Source: Acinetobacter piscicola
Lineage (GTDB): Bacteria; Pseudomonadota; Gammaproteobacteria; Pseudomonadales; Moraxellaceae
Direction of reading: 5' to 3'
Length of the DNA stretch: 64,000 nt
Assembly: GCF_015218165.1 (NCBI RefSeq)
Contig: NZ_CP048659.1
Location: 2,852,001-2,916,000 of the forward strand
In this document: piece by piece, positions 52,407-59,877 of the stretch
Layout: each line of letters opens with the position of its first letter
Position numbering within the stretch: position 1 is the stretch's first letter
Translations under genes and position numbers: made by a program
Notes under the pieces: model-generated
What the model was told of the DNA's origin: nothing
Databases searched by the model: none
Seen by the model: only the letters and a program-made list of their open reading frames with translations

Positions 52407-52613
52407 TTGTTTTTTAGCTTTTGAAATTTTCCTGTTTGGGAATTTCCGAACTTCAAAGCAGTGCATAATTTGCTTGTTGTCATTCAAAACGGCATACACT
52501 TCACGATCATTCGCAATCACATGATTTATATTTGTTAAGTGACAGCCGACCATCTCTGCAACTTCTTCTCGTCCATGTTTCTCAACCAAAGCGGTTAAAG
52601 GTAAGGTTTCCAT
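52389..52613 (-). CDS. Cro-like repressor
   Basis: A 74-residue protein starting METLPLTALVEKHGREEVAE. Size, a helix-turn-helix in MVGCHLTNINHVIANDREVY and the following beta strands resemble lambda Cro. It lies divergent from cI, across an operator region with four sites. It heads the - strand operon leading to O, P, nuclease and Q genes. It would shut off cI transcription during lytic growth. Confidence 0.82.
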   Translation of the reverse strand: METLPLTALVEKHGREEVAEMVGCHLTNINHVIANDREVYAVLNDNKQIMHCFEVRKFPNRKISKAKKQKTSAG

Positions 52614-52618
52614 AAAAT

Positions 52619-52710
52619 AATAACTTTGCTATTGAAACAATCAAAATAATAACATTGCTATTTAATAGTTGCAATAACATTGTTATTTGTTGTTTAATAA
52701 CAGCGTTATT
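52619..52710. promoter_or_regulatory. Right operator region: four 15-bp operators between cro and cI
   Basis: Sites at 52619-52633, 52648-52662, 52673-52687 and 52696-52710 fit AATAAC-N3-G(T/C)TATT; the last two are perfect palindromes. Spacing between starts is 29, 25 and 23 bp. They lie over the cro promoter and before the cI start, which suits CI/Cro control. Confidence 0.8.
52646..52674 (-). promoter_or_regulatory. Promoter of the cro operon (pR-like)
   Basis: TTGCAA (52669-52674) and TATTAT (52646-52651) with a 17-bp spacer on the - strand. Two operators overlap its boxes. Confidence 0.6.
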
Positions 52711-52740
52711 AAGATAAATGCATCAAAGGTATTAAAAGAA

Positions 52741-53496
52741 ATGTGCATCATGGCGAGAAAACCGTTGACGTTTGAAAGACAGAAAGATGCTGAGCGACTA
52801 AAAGATGCTTGGGTGAAATTTCGTGATTTCGAAAAAGCTCAGGGTCGAAAAGTGACTCAAGAAGATGTTTCGGCTGCCTGCGGTTGGAGCACTCAAGGAG
52901 CTTTTAGTGCATACTTAAATGCAAGAACACCGCTTAATTTAGATGCATTGGTGAAGCTTTCTACTTATTTTAATATCAACCCTTCTGATATTAGTCCTGA
53001 ATTAGCATCAACAATAAATAATGCTGCTGTGATTACTACTGATGCATTCGACAATAACGCTGAAATAGCGTCAATCAAAGGGTTGAAGCGCGTACCAATA
53101 CTGACTTATGTGCAAGCTGGCAATTGGCGGGAAACAATATTCCTACCTGCTGACGACTACACTTTCACTAGTATTGATGTGAGCAACCAGACGTTCGCTG
53201 CACATGTCGTTGGCGATAGTATGATGGATGAGTTTAGGGAGGGTGATTTAATTATCATTGATACAAAAGTGGAGCCTGCACCAACTGATTTCGTTCTTGC
53301 TCAAAACAATAAGGGTGAAATTACTTTTAAAAAGTACCGCAGTCGTGGAATTAATGAGAATGGTATTGAGGTTTTTGACCTAGTACCGCTAAATCCAGAC
53401 TTTCCAATCATTAGTTCAGATCGACAACATGTAGAAATTATTGGCACAGTTGTTGAGCATCGAAGAACATTTAAGAAGTCTGCTCGCTATAATTAA
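52741..53496 (+). CDS. CI-type repressor with S24 autoprotease
   Basis: The start is uncertain: ATG 52741 (AAAGG 11 nt upstream) or ATG 52750 (MARKPLTFERQKD). Counted from 52750, the HTH lies at about 35-60 (VTQEDVSAACGWSTQGAFSA). The LexA/S24 domain has the cleavage site Ala-Gly at 123-124 (LTYVQAGNW), the nucleophile S157 (VVGDSMMD) and the general-base Lys at 194 or 195 (FKKYR). RecA-stimulated self-cleavage would induce the prophage. Operators of one type flank the gene. Confidence 0.93.
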   Translation: MCIMARKPLTFERQKDAERLKDAWVKFRDFEKAQGRKVTQEDVSAACGWSTQGAFSAYLNARTPLNLDALVKLSTYFNINPSDISPELASTINNAAVITTDAFDNNAEIASIKGLKRVPILTYVQAGNWRETIFLPADDYTFTSIDVSNQTFAAHVVGDSMMDEFREGDLIIIDTKVEPAPTDFVLAQNNKGEITFKKYRSRGINENGIEVFDLVPLNPDFPIISSDRQHVEIIGTVVEHRRTFKKSARYN

Positions 53497-53522
53497 TAAA
53501 ATCTTAATAACAATTTTATTAT

Positions 53523-53546
53523 TTACCCGCTTAGGCGGGTTTTTTA
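53523..53546 (+). terminator. Intrinsic terminator after cI
   Basis: ACCCGC (53525-53530) pairs with GCGGGT (53535-53540), followed by six T. Confidence 0.88.
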
Positions 53547-53575
53547 TAACTTTGTTTTTAAAAATTTGTAAATTT

Positions 53576-53615
53576 AATAACATTGCTATTGATATAAAAT
53601 AATAACATCGTTATT
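53576..53615. promoter_or_regulatory. Left operator region: two sites before the early + strand operon
   Basis: Copies of the same operator at 53576-53590 and 53601-53615, with a degenerate copy at 53506-53520. They stand upstream of the RecT operon, so CI can silence it as at lambda OL. Confidence 0.75.
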
Positions 53616-53690
53616 ATTATCTCACCAAACAACAAAAAAGCACACCGACCTCGAAATCAAATGTGCTTTTACTCAAAGAGTGAGATAAGT

Positions 53691-54038
53691 ATGACTCTAT
53701 TCAAACAACATTACAAGACTGCGGTCACCGCCCTTGGTCTTTCCGCAATCCTTGCAACTGCTTGGGCATTGGAGCCAACAGCTCAGGAATTGCCTGTAAA
53801 CATCCACCCAAGCAAGTACGAAGTGTTGACCTACTTGCCAAATTGCAAAGGCTTCTGCCCTGCTCAACTTAAAGCTGATGACCTGACAATCAACTTGGAT
53901 TATGAACTTGTTGATGGTTCTGTGCAGCAAATTGACGATGTAACCGTGTTTAAAAACTCGAAAGAGTTAAGCGAAGTTTATCTTGATCGCTCTGAATATG
54001 AGCGGATCAGCGCAGCGATTGTCGGGGGTGTGAAGTGA
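53691..54038 (+). CDS. First gene of the early + strand operon (115 aa), possibly exported
   Basis: The ATG at 53691 gives MTLFKQHYKTAVTALGLSAI with a hydrophobic N-terminal segment (AVTALGLSAILATAWALEP) that could be a signal or anchor. The rest contains a CKGFC pair. It follows the left operators directly, so it would be expressed early. No family recognised. A start at 53661 is less likely. Confidence 0.65.
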   Translation: MTLFKQHYKTAVTALGLSAILATAWALEPTAQELPVNIHPSKYEVLTYLPNCKGFCPAQLKADDLTINLDYELVDGSVQQIDDVTVFKNSKELSEVYLDRSEYERISAAIVGGVK

Positions 54039-54040
54039 AC

Positions 54041-54313
54041 ATGCCTCTCCCTCTTTCACTCCTTGCGACACACAAGGAATGCACTGGCTACGGTGAATTC
54101 TTGTATCGCCAAGTTGGTGACATGGTTCAAAAATGGAATGGTGCATCTTGGGTTGAGTTAGACATTCGTTGTTCAGCTCAAGACTTCTTAAAAAATATGC
54201 AAAAAGTGACTGAAAAAAATCAATATTCAGGTCGTGCATATTATCCAACACCTGTTTATGACAACCCAATTTACCCACGTAAAAACGTCGTGGGTGCGTA
54301 TCAAGGGGATTGA
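54041..54313 (+). CDS. Hypothetical early protein (90 aa)
   Basis: The ATG at 54041 lies just after the stop of the gene before. It begins MPLPLSLLATHKECTGYGEF. Aromatic residues and short strands (GRAYYPTPVYDNPIYPRKNV) at the end. No family recognised. Confidence 0.6.
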   Translation: MPLPLSLLATHKECTGYGEFLYRQVGDMVQKWNGASWVELDIRCSAQDFLKNMQKVTEKNQYSGRAYYPTPVYDNPIYPRKNVVGAYQGD

Positions 54314-54314
54314 G

Positions 54315-54593
54315 ATGAACATTCAAGTCAATACTGATTCAATCGAAGTAGCTCGCCTTGAGTCACTTGTATCACAAATTGCTGATGAACTAATCGCTCT
54401 TTCTGATCCAAATGACACCATCATTGAGATGGTTGGTGGTTCTTTACATATGACATATACAGGTCGTGGATTTGAAAGCATTCATTTGTATTTGAGTAAT
54501 GAATTCACTTTGAAATCAAAAATTTATTACATGACTGATGTTTTAAATCAATTGAATAAAATCAAAAACTATATTTTGGAATGTGCGGCATAG
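54315..54593 (+). CDS. Hypothetical early protein (92 aa)
   Basis: ATG at 54315 preceded by GGGGATTGAG. Starts MNIQVNTDSIEVARLESLVS and is helical in its first part. It belongs to the operon that leads to recT. No family recognised. Confidence 0.62.
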   Translation: MNIQVNTDSIEVARLESLVSQIADELIALSDPNDTIIEMVGGSLHMTYTGRGFESIHLYLSNEFTLKSKIYYMTDVLNQLNKIKNYILECAA

Positions 54594-54611
54594 TCCGCCT
54601 TGGAGATGAAT

Positions 54612-55559
54612 ATGAATGCGCCAGTGAATACAAATCAAGTGGCAACTCCACAAGTCAACCCTGTTCAGCAATACTTCAAAGATCAAGGTGCGTTAAAAAA
54701 GATTCAAAGTATTTTGGGTGAAAAAGCAAAAAGCTTTGTAACTACAGTTTTGCAATTAACAGCAACAAATAGTCAACTTGCTAGTGCAAATCCTGAAACT
54801 GTTTATGCTGCTGCTGTAACCGCTGCCACACTAGACTTGCCTGTTAATCCAAATTTTGGGTTTGCTTATATTTTGCCTTACAACGTAAATAAAAAGTGCA
54901 AAGCAAATGGTTGGAAGGATGAATGGCACACTGAGGCACAATTGCAAATTGGCTATAAAGGTTTCATTCAGTTAGCTCTACGCTCAAATCAGTTTAAATC
55001 AATCAATGTCTGCCCTGTATTTTATGGTGATACAAATGAAATGATTATGAGTCGTTTAACATCACTTTTCCCACCTAGAGTTGACGGTGGTCAAATTGTT
55101 GGTTATGTGGCTTGGTTTAAGTTATTGGATGGGTTTGAAGCTCATGAAAATATGACTCTTGATGAGCTGAAGAATCATGCTTACAACTACAGCAAGACTT
55201 ATAAAAAAGCTGTAGATGATGATAAAAACTACAGCACTTGGCATCAAAATTTTGATGCTATGAGCAAGAAAACTGTACTCAAAAAATTATTAACTCACTG
55301 GGCACCACTGTCAGTTGATCTTCAAAAAGCCATTGATTCAGATCAGGCAGTAATGCGCACTGTTAATGGTGAGCAAGCGCCCGACTACATTGATAATAAG
55401 TCAGTAGTCACCCCTATCGAAGCTCCGAAGCTTGTGCTTTTAGATGGTGAATTTAATGATTTACTCGAACAATTAAATGCAGGTGCAATTGATAAAGCAT
55501 ACATTTCTAATAGTTACGAGCTGACAGATGCTCAAAAAGTAGCGGTGGAGGCTCAATAA
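54612..55559 (+). CDS. recT: RecT-family single-strand annealing protein
   Basis: 315 residues from the ATG at 54612, with GGAG six bases upstream. RecT hallmarks are AAAVTAATLDLPVNPNFGFA, LQIGYKGFIQLALRSNQFKS and MSKKTVLKKLLTHWAPLS. It anneals complementary strands and works with the exonuclease that overlaps its stop codon. Early expression for recombination is expected. Confidence 0.94.
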   Translation: MNAPVNTNQVATPQVNPVQQYFKDQGALKKIQSILGEKAKSFVTTVLQLTATNSQLASANPETVYAAAVTAATLDLPVNPNFGFAYILPYNVNKKCKANGWKDEWHTEAQLQIGYKGFIQLALRSNQFKSINVCPVFYGDTNEMIMSRLTSLFPPRVDGGQIVGYVAWFKLLDGFEAHENMTLDELKNHAYNYSKTYKKAVDDDKNYSTWHQNFDAMSKKTVLKKLLTHWAPLSVDLQKAIDSDQAVMRTVNGEQAPDYIDNKSVVTPIEAPKLVLLDGEFNDLLEQLNAGAIDKAYISNSYELTDAQKVAVEAQ

Positions 55560-56218
55560 TGAAACTATTCCGTGCCTCATCTCTGCATAAATTAATTGGT
55601 GATAGTCGAGTAAAATCGGCTGCCATTAGTGATACAGCAAAGTCAGAAATTCGCTCAATTGTTAAAGAGGATTTATACACTTTCCGATCATTTACAGGCA
55701 ATAGTTACACAGCAAAAGGCAATATGCTTGAAGATATTGCAATTCAAATGTCAGGTCGTACACGTAAGCGTAACTATCAAAAACACAATGGTCGAATCAG
55801 TAATGATTTGATCACTGGTGAATGTGATGTTCTTGATTTAAGCAAAAAATTGATCATCGACACTAAATGCACTTGGGATATTGGTACTCACCCATTTTTC
55901 CAGGATGAGGCGCAAGAAAAAGTCAAAAAAGCGGGTTACAACATTCAGATGCAGGCGTATATGTGGCTTTACGATTGTGAAGTAGCAAACATTGATTTTT
56001 GGTTATTCCCTTGTCCTATTGAACTTACAAAAGATTGGGATGATCGAGAGCAATTAATTGATCTTGTTGAAATGATCGATATTCGTGAACGTCTTACGAC
56101 TGTTGTTATTGAGCGTGATGAGTCAATAATTCAGAAGATAAAAGACAAAATTCCACACTGTCAGGCTTATTACGAAAAGTTATTTGCTGAACGAAGCAAA
56201 GGGAGAATTGCGGCATGA
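55559..56218 (+). CDS. YqaJ/lambda-exo-like recombination exonuclease
   Basis: 219 residues; ATG overlaps the recT stop (TAATG). The PD-(D/E)XK nuclease pattern is GECDVLDLSKKLIIDTKCTW, with the D..DTK motif and an upstream E in GNMLEDIA. It would resect double-strand ends so that RecT can anneal. The recT-exo pair is a complete Red-like system. Confidence 0.88.
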   Translation: MKLFRASSLHKLIGDSRVKSAAISDTAKSEIRSIVKEDLYTFRSFTGNSYTAKGNMLEDIAIQMSGRTRKRNYQKHNGRISNDLITGECDVLDLSKKLIIDTKCTWDIGTHPFFQDEAQEKVKKAGYNIQMQAYMWLYDCEVANIDFWLFPCPIELTKDWDDREQLIDLVEMIDIRERLTTVVIERDESIIQKIKDKIPHCQAYYEKLFAERSKGRIAA

Positions 56219-56466
56219 AAAAAATCCCTAAAACTCATTTTCAATTATTCGCTGCATTCCTCACGGTAATTGGCTACAAAGCGAAAATGAATGGCGATGG
56301 CTCGATGCTTTGTATTAATCCAAAAATGCCGAAAGAGCGCAGACAAATTGTTTTGTGGGCAAGCGGAAAAATGAATAAAGCTTGTCAAATTTTATGGCAA
56401 GACTATTTAAATCATTGGCTTGCGATTGGTAAAGAATTTATCAGTGAATTAAGGAAGGTGGCGTGA
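56215..56466 (+). CDS. Hypothetical early protein (83 aa)
   Basis: Overlaps the exonuclease stop by 4 nt. It begins MKKIPKTHFQLFAAFLTVIG; basic, helical. No family recognised. Confidence 0.62.
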   Translation: MKKIPKTHFQLFAAFLTVIGYKAKMNGDGSMLCINPKMPKERRQIVLWASGKMNKACQILWQDYLNHWLAIGKEFISELRKVA

Positions 56467-56705
56467 TGAGCACATTAAAAGATTTGAACAAACACTTATT
56501 CGATCAATTGGATCGACTTGCTACTGCTAGCAAAGACAATTTGGAAATGGAAGTAAAGCGTGCTGAAACAATGCAGGTTGTGAGTGCTGAAATCATTAAA
56601 GCACACAATACACAACTTGAAGCAGTAAAGCTTGTTGCTGGCTATAAAGGCTTAAATCCAAACCAAGAAGCGCCACGCATTGAAACTGGCAATATTGAGG
56701 TGTGA
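56463..56705 (+). CDS. Hypothetical early helical protein (80 aa)
   Basis: Overlaps the previous gene by 4 nt. MMSTLKDLNKHLFDQLDRLA, then a long helix (MEVKRAETMQVVSAEIIKAH). Similar small helical genes occur in siphovirus early operons. No function assigned. Confidence 0.65.
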   Translation: MMSTLKDLNKHLFDQLDRLATASKDNLEMEVKRAETMQVVSAEIIKAHNTQLEAVKLVAGYKGLNPNQEAPRIETGNIEV

Positions 56706-56706
56706 C

Positions 56707-57291
56707 ATGAGTCGAAAACACTTTACAGTCGACCAGGTTGAGTTTTTAAAGTCGATTGCACACCTGCCACGTACTCAAATGGCTGAAAAATTTAATGCCA
56801 AATTTGGTGAGAATCGCACAAATGATTCTATGCAGCGCTGGTGCAGTAAAAATAATTTTTTAGGTGTTCCAAACACAGGAAGATTTATCAAGGGTCAAAG
56901 TGCATGGAATGATGGGAAAACTGGTTACATGGGCGCAAATGCTACAAGCTTTAAAAAAGGCAATGTACCACACAACACCAAGCCTTTATTTAGTGAGCGC
57001 ACATGTGCAAAAGATGGTTATGTCTTGATAAAGATTCGCGAAGAACACCCTCAATTTGTTTTAAAACATCGTTGGCTGTGGGAGCAGGTCAAAGGACCTA
57101 TCCCAGAAAATCATAAAATCGTTTTTATTAATGAAGATAAAACCGATATTCGCATTGATAATTTAATGCTTGTTAGTGATGCGGAGCTTGCTGTTAAAAA
57201 TATCAAGTTTTCAAAGGTTTCCAATGCTGAAACCAACGAAACTTGCTTACTTTTATCTAAGTTGCATATTGCAGCAAAGAAGGTGGCGTGA
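56707..57291 (+). CDS. HNH homing-type endonuclease
   Basis: The ATG at 56707 (MSRKHFTVDQVEFLKSIAHL) gives 194 residues. The N-terminal part (QMAEKFNAKFGENRTNDSMQ) looks like a DNA-binding helix-turn-helix. The HNH_3-type core is KHRWLWEQVKGPIPENHKIV and NEDKTDIRIDNLMLVS. It overlaps the next gene by 4 nt. It may be a free-standing homing endonuclease or simply a phage nuclease. Confidence 0.85.
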   Translation: MSRKHFTVDQVEFLKSIAHLPRTQMAEKFNAKFGENRTNDSMQRWCSKNNFLGVPNTGRFIKGQSAWNDGKTGYMGANATSFKKGNVPHNTKPLFSERTCAKDGYVLIKIREEHPQFVLKHRWLWEQVKGPIPENHKIVFINEDKTDIRIDNLMLVSDAELAVKNIKFSKVSNAETNETCLLLSKLHIAAKKVA

Positions 57292-57656
57292 TGGAAAAAA
57301 CATACCCACCGAATAGCAGATATCCACTTCAAGATCACTTGGTTGTTGATATTGAAAACAATGTGTTGGAATTTCCTAGAAAAAATACCAAGAAATGCCA
57401 ACACATGTTTGTTGAAATTGATACCAAAGCCCTTGAATTGGTTTGTAAGAAATGTGGCACAAAAGTTAATCCAGTTTTATGGATTAAAGATTCAGTAAGT
57501 TATTTCACTCGTATTCAGCAAGATATTGCGGACCAGCGCGAAAGGCTAAAAGAAGATGAAGCTGAATTAAAGAAGCGCTCAAGAACACGCTGCCAACACT
57601 GTACCAAAATGACAGCAATCAACTTGAAGCATCATAATTTTCAGATATTAGGGTGA
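57288..57656 (+). CDS. Zinc-ribbon protein (122 aa)
   Basis: Zinc-binding cysteine pairs are likely at CQH and CKKC in the first half and C-x2-C (RCQHC) near the C-terminus, with a coiled-coil stretch between (ADQRERLKEDEAELKKRSRT). It overlaps the HNH gene by 4 nt and is followed 4 bp later by the next gene. Function unknown. Confidence 0.7.
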   Translation: MMEKTYPPNSRYPLQDHLVVDIENNVLEFPRKNTKKCQHMFVEIDTKALELVCKKCGTKVNPVLWIKDSVSYFTRIQQDIADQRERLKEDEAELKKRSRTRCQHCTKMTAINLKHHNFQILG

Positions 57657-57660
57657 TGAG

Positions 57661-58296
57661 ATGGAAATTAATAAAGAACGTGAAGCGTTTGAGGAACATA
57701 TAACAGATGCAGGTCTTGTTGAATTTGCAGGGTATGGATTTGAGGTTGATGAGTGTGATGAGTATTTGCATGAACCAACTCGGGTTGCGTGGGACTCATG
57801 GCTTATCGGATTGAGAAGATCTAAAGCCCAAGCCGTACCAGAAGGGTTTGTTTTGGTGCCAAAGCTTTCAGCTAATTACTTATTTAACAAAGTGCCTGAA
57901 CTTAGCTTTAAGCATCAAGATGAGAAAGACACTGTTCTTTATCATTTAAATTACATGGCATCTGAGTTTAAAGAGTCTGCTAAACAATTTGTTGTTCTTG
58001 ATCATGAAAAACAGAAGCGCTTTATTGGAGAAAGTGGTTCAGATCCATATCGCACAGACTTTGAAATCATTGAGCAAACTTTAAAATTAGTTGATCTTTT
58101 AGCATCATCAACAAATGTTTTTCAGCGTGATCCGAAAAGCAAAGTTTACCCCTTTGAATCTGAAAATCCACGTGTGGTGGAATGGTGGCGTACAGCTTGC
58201 AAAATTCAAGAATTACTTACTGATACAGATCCTGAAAATTGCGATTTTGAGGAATTCAAAGCAATAATTGAAGCACAGGAGCAAGGGCATGAATGA
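57661..58296 (+). CDS. Hypothetical early protein (211 aa)
   Basis: An acidic protein; EREAFEEHITDAGLVEFAGY, then AWDSWLIGLRRSKAQAVPEG, resembles the small helical module common in phage early genes of this layout, where a charged N-terminus is followed by 'AQAVPEGFVLVPK'. This phrase is frequent in Acinetobacter and Pseudomonas prophages. No biochemical function known. It overlaps the Rha-type gene by 8 nt. Confidence 0.68.
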   Translation: MEINKEREAFEEHITDAGLVEFAGYGFEVDECDEYLHEPTRVAWDSWLIGLRRSKAQAVPEGFVLVPKLSANYLFNKVPELSFKHQDEKDTVLYHLNYMASEFKESAKQFVVLDHEKQKRFIGESGSDPYRTDFEIIEQTLKLVDLLASSTNVFQRDPKSKVYPFESENPRVVEWWRTACKIQELLTDTDPENCDFEEFKAIIEAQEQGHE

Positions 58297-58945
58297 GTTA
58301 ATTGTTAAAAGTTCGCAGCTCACTATGTCCACTCGCTTAATTGCAGAGCTGACAGGTAAAGAGCATTTTCATGTAAAGCGTGATTGTGAAACCATGTTTA
58401 GTGAATTGGATTTAGATCCAAAGGGGTATATCCAAAACTGGATACACCCCCAAAATGGTCAAACTTATACTGAATATTTATTACCTAAAAATTTAGTGGA
58501 AACACTTATTACTGGGTATAGCATTAAATTGCGCTATCAGGTTATTCAACGATTACATGAATTGGAGAATTGTGCTAAAAGTGCGGTCCCCCAAACTTTC
58601 TCGGAAGCATTGCAGCTTGCAGCTGATCAAGCAAAACAGCTTGAACTTGCTGCACCGAAAGTCACTTATTATGACACTGTTGTTGAGCGCTCTACCCTAC
58701 TCAATGCTTCACAAGTTGCTCAAAAAATTAAAATGTCAGCAATCAAGATGAATAAAATTCTAGATTCGCTCAATGTTTATCATCGTGGCGTTAAGCGTGC
58801 TCGACTTTTTCAGCAGTGGTTTATTGACAAGGGTTTTGGCGAGGTAAAACAAACCGAACTTGGTTTTTCACAGCCAATGTTTACCACTTTGGGTGAAGCG
58901 TGGGTTATTGAGAAGCTGGTGAGTGAAGGAGTGTTGGAAGCATGA
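58289..58945 (+). CDS. Rha/KilAC-type phage regulatory protein
   Basis: The ATG at 58289 (MNELIVKSSQLTMSTRLIAE) has GGAG and GGG before it and gives 218 residues. The N-terminal Rha-like domain (IAELTGKEHFHVKRDCETMF) and C-terminal KilAC/antirepressor-like domain (NASQVAQKIKMSAIKMNKIL, then GFSQPMFTTLGEAWVIEKLV) are visible. Such proteins interfere with repression or host control. Which target applies here is unknown. Confidence 0.78.
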   Translation: MNELIVKSSQLTMSTRLIAELTGKEHFHVKRDCETMFSELDLDPKGYIQNWIHPQNGQTYTEYLLPKNLVETLITGYSIKLRYQVIQRLHELENCAKSAVPQTFSEALQLAADQAKQLELAAPKVTYYDTVVERSTLLNASQVAQKIKMSAIKMNKILDSLNVYHRGVKRARLFQQWFIDKGFGEVKQTELGFSQPMFTTLGEAWVIEKLVSEGVLEA

Positions 58946-59124
58946 TGGACTTTGATTGCCCTTACTGTTCATGGGGTATGAATCGAGAAGATATTAACAA
59001 TCAAGTGCATGAAGATAATCACATTGGTGAATGGGATATTAAGTGCACAAACTGTAAAAAAGATTTGGTTTTAACTGCTGAGCCGAGTATCGATTATTGG
59101 GCTTACAGGAAGGAGGAAGGTTGA
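58945..59124 (+). CDS. Small zinc-finger protein (59 aa)
   Basis: Two C-x2-C motifs (CPYC and CTNC) in MDFDCPYCSWGMNREDINNQ. ATG at 58942 or 58945 overlaps the Rha-type stop. Likely a zinc-ribbon regulatory or nucleic-acid-binding protein. Confidence 0.68.
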   Translation: MDFDCPYCSWGMNREDINNQVHEDNHIGEWDIKCTNCKKDLVLTAEPSIDYWAYRKEEG

Positions 59125-59303
59125 TGAAATGGTACTCTATGACAAAAGTTGCTCAAGAATTGGGCATGGCAGTAAATACATTTAAAAAGTATTACTTGGA
59201 CCAATACCCTCCAGATCGTGAATTTGCAAATCGCAAAGATTGGACGGCTTCATCAGTTCAAAAAATGCGAAGAGAAATCTTAAAAGAAGAAGGCGCAATT
59301 TAA
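59124..59303 (+). CDS. Excisionase / AlpA-like winged-helix protein (59 aa)
   Basis: The ATG at 59124 overlaps the stop before it and follows AGGAGGAAGG. MKWYSMTKVAQELGMAVNTF and KKYYLDQYPPDREFANRKDW have the small winged-helix pattern of AlpA-like and Xis proteins. Its place is 217 bp from attR, at the far end from the integrase, which is compatible with a directionality factor. Excisionase activity is inferred. Confidence 0.65.
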   Translation: MKWYSMTKVAQELGMAVNTFKKYYLDQYPPDREFANRKDWTASSVQKMRREILKEEGAI

Positions 59304-59315
59304 GCGCCTTTTCTA
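59289..59315 (+). terminator. Intrinsic terminator after the excisionase candidate
   Basis: AGGCGC (59291-59296) pairs with GCGCCT (59304-59309), then T. It overlaps the stop codon and ends the early operon. Confidence 0.8.
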
Positions 59316-59520
59316 ATTTTAAAAATATGGTATATTGGTTTTGAGTTCAAATCCAAAAAACTCAACTGAACTCAGTTTAAATCGGCTGTTCATCACGATT
59401 CATCATAATCAATCACAATTAATCATGATGCATCAAATCAACTTGTTACACATATGTTACACAGTGCAACTCCCACACCAAAAACATATTAATAAATCAA
59501 AGATTTAAAAATTGAGTTGT
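59316..59520. promoter_or_regulatory. attP-arm region inside attR
   Basis: A gene-free stretch with AATCAATCAC, TTAATCATGAT and GTTACAC-type words (59390-59462) matching those beside attL. It would be the right arm of the attachment site. Confidence 0.6.
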
Positions 59521-59542
59521 ACTCCCGCCATCTCCACCAAAT
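59521..59542 (+). repeat. attR core (22 bp)
   Basis: Identical to 15149-15170; it repeats the 3' end of ssrA. It ends the prophage. Confidence 0.93.
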
Positions 59543-59582
59543 ACCTTCCAAAACATGGCAAAATATGCCAAGTTTTAAAGAC

Positions 59583-59614
59583 AAAAGGCTTGATTCTAAA
59601 GGGATTAAGCCTTT
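59583..59614 (+). terminator. Terminator beyond attR
   Basis: AAGGCTT and AAGCCTT stems with a T tract. It lies 40 bp beyond the ssrA-like end, so it probably terminated tmRNA before this prophage arrived. Confidence 0.65.
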
Positions 59615-59719
59615 TTTCTTGCCTAAACATAACCAAACATAACTAGCTATAGTGTTGCTTTCCATGTATCCCCTTGTGTATCCTTTGAGAAATATTGAAC
59701 TCAAGGGATACACGGATAA

Positions 59720-59877
59720 ATGAAAAGATCAGAAATAAAACGCCGTCCTTTGTCTGATACTGTAATTTCCAATCTTGAACCTGAATTAAAAGAGTATCGG
59801 GAACTCGATGGCAATGGTTTATACATTCGTGTCAAAACTGATGGTAATAAGTCATGGCAACTTCGATATAAAAAACC
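59720..59877 (+). pseudogene. 5' fragment of a second P4-type integrase
   Basis: ATG at 59720 opens MKRSEIKRRPLSDTVISNLE, then LDGNGLYIRVKTDGNKSWQL, the N-terminal DUF4102-like domain of tyrosine integrases. The frame is cut after about 52 codons by the insertion sequence at 59878. The rest of the gene is missing. It lies 178 bp beyond attR and is probably the integrase of an older element at the same ssrA site. Confidence 0.85.

Larger units (their letters stand above)
15149..59542. mobile_element. Prophage integrated in the 3' end of ssrA (44.4 kb)
   Basis: The boundaries are a perfect 22-bp direct repeat, at 15149-15170 and 59521-59542. Contents in order: integrase, four small genes, endolysin and holin-like genes, tail, head and terminase modules (- strand), anti-defence and noncoding region, Q-like antiterminator, replication genes, Cro and CI, then RecT, exonuclease, HNH nuclease, Rha-type protein and excisionase candidate (+ strand). 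All structural modules of a siphovirus appear complete, so it may be inducible. The head cluster is Mu-like but no transposase is present. Confidence 0.93.

Noticed and set aside
53691..54313. Lambda N-like or Kil/Gam genes at the start of the early + operon
   Set aside because: The products lack the arginine-rich N motif or Gam features; no function assigned.
54234..54314. N-terminal extension of the 54315 gene
   Set aside because: It overlaps the preceding gene, while GGGG before the ATG at 54315 gives a better start.
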